Below, in pieces: positions 7,570 through 15,266 of a stretch of 64,000 nt of DNA (the first letter of the stretch is position 1; the number at the start of each line of letters is the position of its first letter). The notes beneath the pieces were generated by a model. It saw nothing but the letters and a program-made list of their open reading frames with translations, searched no databases and was not told where the DNA came from. The DNA comes from Ilyomonas sp964249755 (GTDB taxonomy: Bacteria; Bacteroidota; Bacteroidia; Chitinophagales; Chitinophagaceae), in assembly GCA_964249755.1 (NCBI GenBank), contig CAXUDB010000001.1, positions 1,992,133 through 2,056,132 of the forward strand. The letters are read 5' to 3'. The position numbers and the translations under genes were made by a program.

Positions 7570-10500
7570 TTAGTAAGCGCTTTGGTTGGCGTTGATGGAA
7601 AAATCTTCTGGAAAATTGATGCCGGTAACGGTGATGGAAATATAACGTTCAACAGACTGAGCCGGTGCCTTTGATTGTTGTACAGATTGATTGGCGTTGG
7701 GTTGCGCCACAATCTGAATTAGCCTCGTAATTTGTAATAGATTGTTGGTGCGACTTACCGCGACTCCTTCTTTCCTAAACAGGTTCTCTGTTACGTTCAG
7801 ATATTGCTGTACAGTAGAAAAATCTTTTTTCAGCTTATAATAAGCCGTAAGCCGGATGCGGCTGGTGGTATCTCTTTTCAATTGCCGGGCAAGGGCAGCT
7901 ATTAATTGTAAGCTCTTCGTATCGGGCATCCCGCTTTTTTCATCAAACTGAAGTACACCTAAATTGGTTTCTGTATTTGTTGCCTCCTTTACATCGTTGT
8001 CCGCATTCATTTGTTGCTGTTGAGGCGCATTAGCATTGGTAGTTGTATTGATTTCAATTGCACTTCTGGTAAAAGGCTGGTTGGTAACTGCCGAGCTTAC
8101 ATCGCTGTTCGTTATTTTATTAGAGATACCGTTCTTCCCTAAGAAAGAATTGATAGCCGCAACAGTATTAGCCAGGTTCGGCGAGCTATAAGATAGCTTT
8201 ACCATAATGCCATTTATCGTTGCCGTTTTGTTGTTTACGGCGGTTACAATACTGTTCAATTTTGCCTTTTGCGAAGCAATTAAATTGTTGGAAAACGAAA
8301 CCGGCAGATAGATAAGGGAAGGATCGTTTTCGTAATACAAACTCATAGTATTGAAATGATCACAGTTAGCTGCCGTCTTGCCAACTGCTTCGTCTTTCGT
8401 CTTAAGAAAGTTTTGACACACCGATAAATCGAATGAGGTAGACGTAACATTTTTCAGAAAGAACAATTTATAACCTCCATTTGTTTTGGTGATGATTTTA
8501 TAAGTGCCGTCGTTCAGTAACGACACGGCATCTATGTTGTAAGTGCCGTATGTTTTCGTGTCGTTTACCGAATAGTAAATTACATTCTTTGGCAGGAAGA
8601 GCGAGATCAAACGGTTGCTGGTGCCACCATGCCAGATCTCGTTCAGGCTTTGCGGAAGTGTAGCAGGTTTCTCCGGGTTGGTGCTTCGTTTGTGAAGCGA
8701 TTCTAAGATGCCTACGTTCGGTATCGTATATCGAACGCCAGCGGCGCTGCTTTCTTCTGAGCCTACCAATACATGGGTACTGTCTATCGACAGGAAATAC
8801 AAGTTTAATGAGTTAGATTCCCTATTGGAATTTTCTATGACCGATACTTTATAAAATGACTTTCCCCACGTGGTTTTGGTTTGCTGTTCTGCTGTTACTG
8901 TAAAAGCGCTTGTGTCGTTAATATAAATTTTATCTCCGGTAGAAGGAATCCTTATGAAACCACTATCACTATCCAGCCACCATTGCCCCTGCAAAGAAGC
9001 AAAAAGGTTATCGCTTTTGCTGAATGATTCCGGGTTTGAAATCAGCCGCACGCGTGTCACCATATCAAAACCTGTTGTATCTCTTTCCGCCGATGCGGCT
9101 GTTTCGTAAGAAGTGCCCTGCACCGCAAAACTGATGATGTTCGCATCTGTTTGTAACAGATAGTAGAGGCTGAAAGCATTGTAATTGTTTTGGGTAATAA
9201 TGCGCAGCAAGTCGCTGTTGTTTTCGCAGGCTTCTATCTTCACAATCTTTTCGCCGTTGATGCTGTTGGGTTCAATGTGCATAGAAGTATAAGTGGTGCC
9301 GCTTCCGTTTACGATATTGTTTTCATACCAATCGCCGTTATACTGTGTTCCCAGGTTGGATGTTTGCTTCGCTTTCCAGTTATTGCAATACACGGCGCAT
9401 CCATTCACGCTTAGCGATACCCGGCTGGAAGTAATCAATAAGGAACTATCAAAATAATAAGCGACGTTCCGGCTGCTGATGTGAAGATTCACTTCCTGCT
9501 TGTTTATCCAGGCATAAGGAATATTCCTTTGTAGCGACGTGTCTGTTGGAGATAAAGAAAGGGTATTGTTATTGCCAAAATCGAGCGTTACCAACACAGA
9601 ATCTCTCTGGCGTTGCAGGCTGTTTAAGCAAGAATTATTGAGAACGCTAAAGGTGAACGGCACCGTTGCATTGCTGTCCACCATAACGAGCGACAGGTGT
9701 TGATTGAGGCTTAGCTGATTCCAGTTTTTGGCGAATACAAACAGGCTTGCCAAGAGCAGAGATAGCAAAACAGCAAGCCAGGGAATCACGAGATGAATTG
9801 TCTTCAGCCATCTTAGTTTCGGTGCTGATTGAGTATCGGACAACAAGCTGTCAATGCTCTGGCTGGCTTGCGGGTCGCGCGATAAGCTTCCGTTGCCAAT
9901 CAGCGTGCTCCATTCGCCGCCATCTTCTTTTTTCAGGTATTCTTTTAAAACGGTATCGGTTATCGCGTTGTCCTTCCACAACAGTTTAAATTCTTCGCTT
10001 TCTTTCTTATAATCAGCAAACCGGGTATCACCTGCATCCATCGAGTACAGCATGAATTTATCTGTCATCTGCTGCAGGTAAAGCTCCTCAAAAGCAAAGC
10101 TGTTGTCATCCATTTTCAGCTTGGCTTCTTCCATTAGTTTAATGAGCGTTTGCCGTGCTATCTGCTCGTTGTGTGGCTCCAAAGCTTTCAGCAAATCCAG
10201 TCTCAATTCTTCGGGAAAAGCCGCATCGCGCATCCAGGGTATGCGCACCAGCTTCAGCAGCAAACTGTAAGTAATAGTTCTGTCGCGGTATCTTTCTCTT
10301 TGCAGCGCGTCGCCAATGCCCAGCATCGTTTGCCAATAGATAGAAGGGCTGATTGCCATCGCACACAGCCATTGAAACAGGAACTCATCCTTCAGGTATA
10401 CCTTTATCTTTTTTACCTTGTTAGCATTAAATCCTTTGGCTTTATAACTATCGCGAAGTGCCCCTAAAGCCGCGTCTTTATTGGCTTCCGGCTTATCCCA

Positions 10501-12357
10501 TTTATCGAACAGGAGCAGTTGCCCTTCCATATCGGCTGGCAATACAGTAAAGCATTGTTGCAGCAAAGCTTCTTTGTTGCTCCAGTCGGCATACGGCACC
10601 GGCGTAAAGATGGCGCGCTGGCTCCACCGGGTATAAGGTAACGAAAGTGCTTCATTCAACGCCGGGTAATAGGCATCTAAAAACGAATAACCGTTGCTGA
10701 AGAGGATTACCGCATGGTCGGGATATAAATCATAGAGTCTGGTAATGTAAATCCCTTTCGGGTAAGACGCATTAAAGCCATAATCGGGCTTATCATAGAA
10801 GTAAAAGGTTTCTAAATAAACATCACTCTTTGCAAAGCGCCTTACTAAATAGTCAAACAGCTTTACCTGCGCACTGTTCACGTCTTTTTTTTCTATCAGA
10901 ATTAAGTATTCGGAAGGCTTTGTTTTTTGGGAGAAAACCGGCAGCAGAAAGCCTTCCGATTTAATAGTAGTGGCAATGGTCTGCGGTATATTCAGATAGA
11001 AATTCTCATCGGCAACTCTTCGCTTAAACTGCTTGGCCAGCATGGGCAGCAGCGGTTCATCATCTATGATCTCATCGTTACTTTTAAAAGGAATTTGATA
11101 AGGTGGTTTCGTTCCCTTCAACCGGTCAATAATGTTAACTGAACGCGGCTTATCCTTGTCTTCTTTCTTCAATATCCTTCTTCTGATAAAATAATAAAGA
11201 GCGAGGAGAAAAAGGATAAATAAGGCAAGAATGGCCGCTACACTCTTATTCGCTTTCACGGGCGGTTCCACCGTCTTCCCGGTTTGGTTCAGATTGAAGC
11301 TGATAGGAGATAAAGATTGGATGGAAATGGTTGTTTCGCTGATGCTATCGCATCCCGTGCCTTTCACATAACCGGCATCCACATAAAGGATAGTCTGTGT
11401 GCCTGCCGAGTCGAAACTGGTGGTAAATTGGGTTTGATTTTGCGCTGCCACTTTTCCGTTAACGATCCACAGGCTCTTACCCGACGCCGGAAACGAAGAG
11501 TCATAGGCAACAGAAAATAAAACGGGCTGATGAACGGATGCCGCTTCCGGCTGTTGCGTAATCAGGAGCTTCGGCTTGCACAGGGTGAAAGCTGTTTTCA
11601 TCTCGCGCTGTCGCAACACAATGCGGGAGGAACGTGGCAATAAAGTGAGCGAAGAATGATACTGCCCGATCATTTGATAAGTATGCGGCACCACCGGCCC
11701 GCCCGAGCTATCAATCACACCATCTCCAAAATGCCAGACAAATGTTACATCATCTGTATCTTTTAGGTTGGTAAATGTTGAGGTGGCATCAAACATCACT
11801 GGCTTCATCACATCGGTATAAGAAACAACATAGTTGGCACTAATACCTTCGCTGATAAAATGATTGTATAAAATGGATCCTAAGAGCAGCACCAAAAGCA
11901 AAGCGGACGATGCAATCAGCCAGCGATAACGTGGCTTTGGTTTACTATCATCAATCTTTTTATCAACAATTAGCTTCTCTGTTTCGCACCATTTCTCCCA
12001 CTCGCCTTTCAGCAGCAGATAGTCTTCTTTGTTCTTGGCTAATAACGGCGAGATGTAATCAAAACAAACCGCTTCATTCTCTATCTGGTCGCCACATTTA
12101 CTAAGCACTGCTATAATCGCTAAATGTGTGTCCGGCGATACGGGAATACCCTTGTGCTTTGCCAGTTCCAGAAACGGCTTCAGCCATTGATACAGGTTGA
12201 TATGAAGAGACGGTGAAGGCAAAGGTTCCTGTTTATAATCTTTGAAACGCTTCTGTGGCAAGCGCCATGTCGTTGTTGTTCTTAAAGAGAATGCCGAGGC
12301 TTGATAGTAATTTATCTCCGGTGGCTGTGTCCGCTTTGGCAAACGAACTGCCGGCAT
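7570..12357 (-). CDS. Giant PKD-domain membrane protein of a MoxR-linked system, 1595 aa
   Basis: From the ATG at 12357 the order is: a cytoplasmic helical part (50-140); TM1 146-164; a PKD-like domain with WHFGDG at 208-213; a second Ig-like domain (262-345); TM2 373-391 followed by basic residues; a large cytoplasmic part (400-845); TM3 about 853-875; and a beta-rich C-terminal part of some 700 residues, whose end (about 1440-1560) looks like an alpha/beta domain. Residues 480-600 (YLILIEKK..., HAVILFSNGYSFLD) resemble a degenerate von Willebrand A fold lacking the DxSxS metal site. It is the last gene of the DUF4062-MoxR operon. The first 42 codons overlap the end of the MoxR gene in another frame, so the real start may be lower, for example TTG at 12222. 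The role as sensor or effector platform is inferred. Confidence 0.75.
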   Translation of the reverse strand: MPAVRLPKRTQPPEINYYQASAFSLRTTTTWRLPQKRFKDYKQEPLPSPSLHINLYQWLKPFLELAKHKGIPVSPDTHLAIIAVLSKCGDQIENEAVCFDYISPLLAKNKEDYLLLKGEWEKWCETEKLIVDKKIDDSKPKPRYRWLIASSALLLVLLLGSILYNHFISEGISANYVVSYTDVMKPVMFDATSTFTNLKDTDDVTFVWHFGDGVIDSSGGPVVPHTYQMIGQYHSSLTLLPRSSRIVLRQREMKTAFTLCKPKLLITQQPEAASVHQPVLFSVAYDSSFPASGKSLWIVNGKVAAQNQTQFTTSFDSAGTQTILYVDAGYVKGTGCDSISETTISIQSLSPISFNLNQTGKTVEPPVKANKSVAAILALFILFLLALYYFIRRRILKKEDKDKPRSVNIIDRLKGTKPPYQIPFKSNDEIIDDEPLLPMLAKQFKRRVADENFYLNIPQTIATTIKSEGFLLPVFSQKTKPSEYLILIEKKDVNSAQVKLFDYLVRRFAKSDVYLETFYFYDKPDYGFNASYPKGIYITRLYDLYPDHAVILFSNGYSFLDAYYPALNEALSLPYTRWSQRAIFTPVPYADWSNKEALLQQCFTVLPADMEGQLLLFDKWDKPEANKDAALGALRDSYKAKGFNANKVKKIKVYLKDEFLFQWLCAMAISPSIYWQTMLGIGDALQRERYRDRTITYSLLLKLVRIPWMRDAAFPEELRLDLLKALEPHNEQIARQTLIKLMEEAKLKMDDNSFAFEELYLQQMTDKFMLYSMDAGDTRFADYKKESEEFKLLWKDNAITDTVLKEYLKKEDGGEWSTLIGNGSLSRDPQASQSIDSLLSDTQSAPKLRWLKTIHLVIPWLAVLLSLLLASLFVFAKNWNQLSLNQHLSLVMVDSNATVPFTFSVLNNSCLNSLQRQRDSVLVTLDFGNNNTLSLSPTDTSLQRNIPYAWINKQEVNLHISSRNVAYYFDSSLLITSSRVSLSVNGCAVYCNNWKAKQTSNLGTQYNGDWYENNIVNGSGTTYTSMHIEPNSINGEKIVKIEACENNSDLLRIITQNNYNAFSLYYLLQTDANIISFAVQGTSYETAASAERDTTGFDMVTRVRLISNPESFSKSDNLFASLQGQWWLDSDSGFIRIPSTGDKIYINDTSAFTVTAEQQTKTTWGKSFYKVSVIENSNRESNSLNLYFLSIDSTHVLVGSEESSAAGVRYTIPNVGILESLHKRSTNPEKPATLPQSLNEIWHGGTSNRLISLFLPKNVIYYSVNDTKTYGTYNIDAVSLLNDGTYKIITKTNGGYKLFFLKNVTSTSFDLSVCQNFLKTKDEAVGKTAANCDHFNTMSLYYENDPSLIYLPVSFSNNLIASQKAKLNSIVTAVNNKTATINGIMVKLSYSSPNLANTVAAINSFLGKNGISNKITNSDVSSAVTNQPFTRSAIEINTTTNANAPQQQQMNADNDVKEATNTETNLGVLQFDEKSGMPDTKSLQLIAALARQLKRDTTSRIRLTAYYKLKKDFSTVQQYLNVTENLFRKEGVAVSRTNNLLQITRLIQIVAQPNANQSVQQSKAPAQSVERYISITVTGINFPEDFSINANQSAY

Positions 12358-13174
12358 CGTCTAATAAATCTTCTCGGTTGAGGTATTGCAGCCAGCTAAT
12401 AAATTCGGCCGTTGCAGGCTTTTTATTTAATGGCAGCAAACGCAGCTTGTTGAACTTATCCGTGAGTGGTGCAGTATCCATCCTGCCCACCCATTGCGGA
12501 AAATGCGCTGTAATAATTTCACCTAAGGTATCGGTAGGAAAATCAATGTAATGAAACACACAACGCCGCAAAAAAGCATCCGGCAGATTCTTCTCATTGT
12601 TGCTTGTCATAATCACCAGAATGCGGGCATTGTTATCGGCACCTGGCACCACGGCATTCATCTCGCGGATACTAAACTGGTAGTTCTCTATCTCGTTCAG
12701 AATATCATTCGGAAAATCGCGGGGCGCTTTGTCTATCTCATCAATCAGCACAATACTGCTGGTTGGCGTTTGCGGCAAGGGTTGTTGCGGGTGGGAGAGA
12801 AGGGGTTCAATATCGCTCAATTCTTTTGCTGCTGCGCCGTGCTGCAGCACAATCGCTTTGCCTAAAGCTTTTAGTTCTATGTAATCGGCAACACTGTTCT
12901 TCGTTTGCGAATAAGCATCGCGAAGCCGCGCCAGGCCATCATAGGTATAAAACAAATCGGTTGCCGAGGAAGTGGTCTTTGTGTTAAACACCAGCGGGGT
13001 TGGATAAAATGGCGCAGCGCCTGCAGGTGGCGCAGTAGCAAACTGCTGCGATAAAGCTTTCGCCAGAGAGGTTTTGCCCGTGCCCGGCTCGCCGCACAGG
13101 AGCAGGGGACGGTTCAGATAAAAAGCAATGTCGACGGCGCGCGCCAGCGAAGGAGAAATAATATAGTTACTCAT
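12233..13174 (-). CDS. MoxR-family AAA+ ATPase, 313 aa
   Basis: Walker A is GEPGTGKT at residues 28-35, Walker B is IVLIDEIDKA at 141-150, sensor 1 is MTSNNEK at 189-195, and the arginine pair is FLRRC at 201-205. The order and spacing fit the AAA_5/MoxR group, chaperone-like ATPases that usually act with a von Willebrand A partner. It starts 2 bp after the DUF4062 gene stops, and its 3' end overlaps the annotated 5' end of the giant membrane protein, so the three are one operon. MoxR ATPases with a VWA-type protein and a variable third component are known from predicted bacterial conflict systems; assignment of this operon to that class is inference. Confidence 0.88.
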   Translation of the reverse strand: MSNYIISPSLARAVDIAFYLNRPLLLCGEPGTGKTSLAKALSQQFATAPPAGAAPFYPTPLVFNTKTTSSATDLFYTYDGLARLRDAYSQTKNSVADYIELKALGKAIVLQHGAAAKELSDIEPLLSHPQQPLPQTPTSSIVLIDEIDKAPRDFPNDILNEIENYQFSIREMNAVVPGADNNARILVIMTSNNEKNLPDAFLRRCVFHYIDFPTDTLGEIITAHFPQWVGRMDTAPLTDKFNKLRLLPLNKKPATAEFISWLQYLNREDLLDDAGSSFAKADTATGDKLLSSLGILFKNNNDMALATEAFQRL

Positions 13175-13176
13175 GG

Positions 13177-14547
13177 CTACGTATACAATTTTGTGTAGTT
13201 GGCAAAGAGGTTTTTATTCCCGTTGAAGTCGTTCACCACGGTCTGCAGCACTTCTATCGCGTCTTCCATGCAGAAGCATTCGTCGGTATCAAAATAGTCG
13301 GGGAAATAATTCTTGCAGATCTTCCGCGCCAGCAGGTCGGCTTTGTTCACGCTATCCTGATCCGTGTTGAGAAAGAAGTAATTTTTTACCCAGCTTTCTA
13401 TGTCGGTGATATCAATTTTCTTTAGTTTATCCAGGAGCATTACGGAGGGCTGAATGGATTCGCAGCTTTCCTCTTCCGAACGATAAATGAGATTGATTAA
13501 AAGGTAGAGACTCTTGCCGCTTTGCATCGTGTTGATGCGTTGCAGTTCTTCAAACAGGGCAATGAGGGAAGGGCTGTTGTCCTGCCACGATTTATAGCTG
13601 ATCTGCACCCGCACCGAGATGTTGCCAATGTCATTTGCGGCTAACAGTTTTTCAACCAGATCCTCCAGTGAAAAGTTCTCGGTGTCTGGTATCGCATCCC
13701 ATATTTTGGTGTGCAGGTCCAGCGCAAGCGAGGCGAAGAATTTTTGGGTAATAGGAGAGAAGAACTTTGCCAGACTATTCACAACGAAATAACGGTTTAC
13801 TTTCAGCTCGTACTGCGATAAGTTATTCGAAAAAATATCCGGTAGCTCTTCCGATTCACCATGAATGATGAACGCACGGATGTAGTGCGTTTTACCTAAA
13901 TTCTTCAACAAAAATTGTCGGCGGGGCTCTTCGCGGTTGCAACGGTAAATGATTTCGTCTTTCAGTTGTATCGTGTTCACCAGAGAGGCATAATTGCGCT
14001 TTACCAGTTCGGGTATCAGTGCGCCGAATACTTTACCCACGAGGTCTTGCGGCGAAGTAAAGCCTTTGTCCAGCGTGAAGTCGGCGCCAATACGCACTTT
14101 TAGTTTGTCGAGCTTATCACGCTTATCCTGCGTAACGGCAGCACCTTCACGGTTGACTTCATCCTGGATAGCTTTCACTACCGCATCGCTCAGCGCATAG
14201 TCTTTGTTCAACAAAAAAGGCAGCACACATTTATGGGTTGCTGGTACAGTTGCCACCACATCCGGGTTATGGTCGCCAATTGCTTCTTTATACTCAAGGT
14301 TGGTGATGGATAAAGAATACCCTTCAGGAATATATCCATACCGGTTACCCAGCAACAAAATATAAAACTCCGACGTCCTCACATCATCCAAACATTGCTG
14401 CAACGGCGGCTTGCTGATGGTGCCATAGTTCTCCATGCACCGCACTGCAAACGATTTAGTCTTTTGTAACGCATCAATCAGCACTTTCCGGTGCTCTTCC
14501 AGATCGAAGAACGTTGAAGAAATATATATAACCGGCCGTGTTTCCAA
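13177..14547 (-). CDS. DUF4062-domain protein, 456 aa
   Basis: The N-terminal 90 residues carry the DUF4062 signature: VIYISSTFFDLEEHRKVLID, then FYILLLGNRYGYIP and SITNLEYKEA. DUF4062 is an alpha/beta domain distantly related to the TIR/nucleoside-deoxyribosyltransferase group and often forms the N-terminus of STAND-type and other conflict proteins. The remaining 360 residues are alpha/beta with no P-loop; the part around 205-330 (FLLKNLGKTHYIRAFIIHGE) could be an inactive NTPase-like or binding module. It is the first gene of the three-gene operon, with the MoxR gene starting 2 bp after its stop. The role of trigger or effector is not determined from sequence. Confidence 0.82.
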   Translation of the reverse strand: METRPVIYISSTFFDLEEHRKVLIDALQKTKSFAVRCMENYGTISKPPLQQCLDDVRTSEFYILLLGNRYGYIPEGYSLSITNLEYKEAIGDHNPDVVATVPATHKCVLPFLLNKDYALSDAVVKAIQDEVNREGAAVTQDKRDKLDKLKVRIGADFTLDKGFTSPQDLVGKVFGALIPELVKRNYASLVNTIQLKDEIIYRCNREEPRRQFLLKNLGKTHYIRAFIIHGESEELPDIFSNNLSQYELKVNRYFVVNSLAKFFSPITQKFFASLALDLHTKIWDAIPDTENFSLEDLVEKLLAANDIGNISVRVQISYKSWQDNSPSLIALFEELQRINTMQSGKSLYLLINLIYRSEEESCESIQPSVMLLDKLKKIDITDIESWVKNYFFLNTDQDSVNKADLLARKICKNYFPDYFDTDECFCMEDAIEVLQTVVNDFNGNKNLFANYTKLYT

Positions 14548-14718
14548 AGCAGCGCTAAGTTTTTATAAAAATATAGATTTTTGAAGAACCCGTTTCCGCC
14601 GGCACACCTTACAATCTATACATACTCATTAGACGATAGAATGGATCACAAAGAATCAATCATCAGGACACAATTTACCGCTTTGTTTTTTTGCGCTCGA
14701 GAGTGCCTTTGTGCTTAA

Positions 14719-14949
14719 GAATGTCGGTTATATCGCACCAAATGTTATTGAAAGAAGGTACACCAAAGGCATCAAAAATTATTCGACCTTTACTTGCCGA
14801 TTGTCAACAACGCTTTCATCTATACTAATTCAAAAGGCGACTATCGATTAATTGCACAAAAAGTCGCAAATGAACCTATTAACATTATCAATGAGGTATT
14901 ATACAATGAACTAAAAAGATATTATGACGAATTACGAAAAGCAAATTGA
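14719..14949 (+). pseudogene. Remnant of a zeta-toxin-like P-loop kinase (C-terminal part, frameshifted)
   Basis: The first part reads GYIAPNVIERRYTKGIKN in one frame (14719-14790), and the second part reads NLFDLYLPIV-like sequence (KLFDLYLPIVNNAFIYTNSK) in another frame up to the stop at 14947-14949. Joined, the two match the C-terminal half of zeta-toxin-family kinases (V-RRY-RGI-NLF-LYLPIVD-W, then an IA helix). The upstream P-loop part is missing. It is therefore a truncated gene with at least one frameshift. The downstream 50-codon gene overlaps its end, as a co-transcribed partner would. Confidence 0.6.
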
Positions 14950-15076
14950 ACTTGGAAATAAAATCCAAAAATCACTCGACACCGTCTACGCCAAAGTCGT
15001 CCAATTCAAAAAACAAAAAGGCACTAACATCGTCATCATGCAAGACGGCAAAATCATCCAAATAAAACCTCAATAA
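14924..15076 (+). CDS. Small hypothetical protein, 50 aa, downstream of the zeta-like remnant
   Basis: ATG at 14924 overlaps the last 26 bases of the zeta-like remnant, a typical arrangement of a translationally coupled pair. The product begins MTNYEKQIELGNKIQKSLDT and ends with a beta hairpin-like IVIMQDGKIIQIKPQ. It is hydrophilic and has no membrane segment. It could be the partner (antitoxin-like or accessory) of the lost kinase; that is inference. Codon use looks intact although its partner is broken. Confidence 0.55.
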   Translation: MTNYEKQIELGNKIQKSLDTVYAKVVQFKKQKGTNIVIMQDGKIIQIKPQ

Positions 15077-15126
15077 AATTCCTACATCCGTGCACCCTTA
15101 GTCTGTGTCATCAGTGTTCCAACAAA

Positions 15127-15156
15127 AAATCCCGATGCACAATCACACCGGGATTT
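15127..15156. terminator. Hairpin between the small gene and clpB (bidirectional terminator)
   Basis: AAATCCCG and CGGGATTT form perfect arms of 8 bp with a 14-nt loop, flanked by A-runs and T-rich sequence. It lies between converging genes and could serve both. Confidence 0.55.
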
Positions 15157-15266
15157 CCAATTTCTAAAGGCTCAGGTCTAAAAAATTTCCTTCTTCCTAA
15201 CTTTCCATCTTTCCGACTTTTTTTACTCACACATCGTACAACACACATCTAACACTGTAAATGAGA

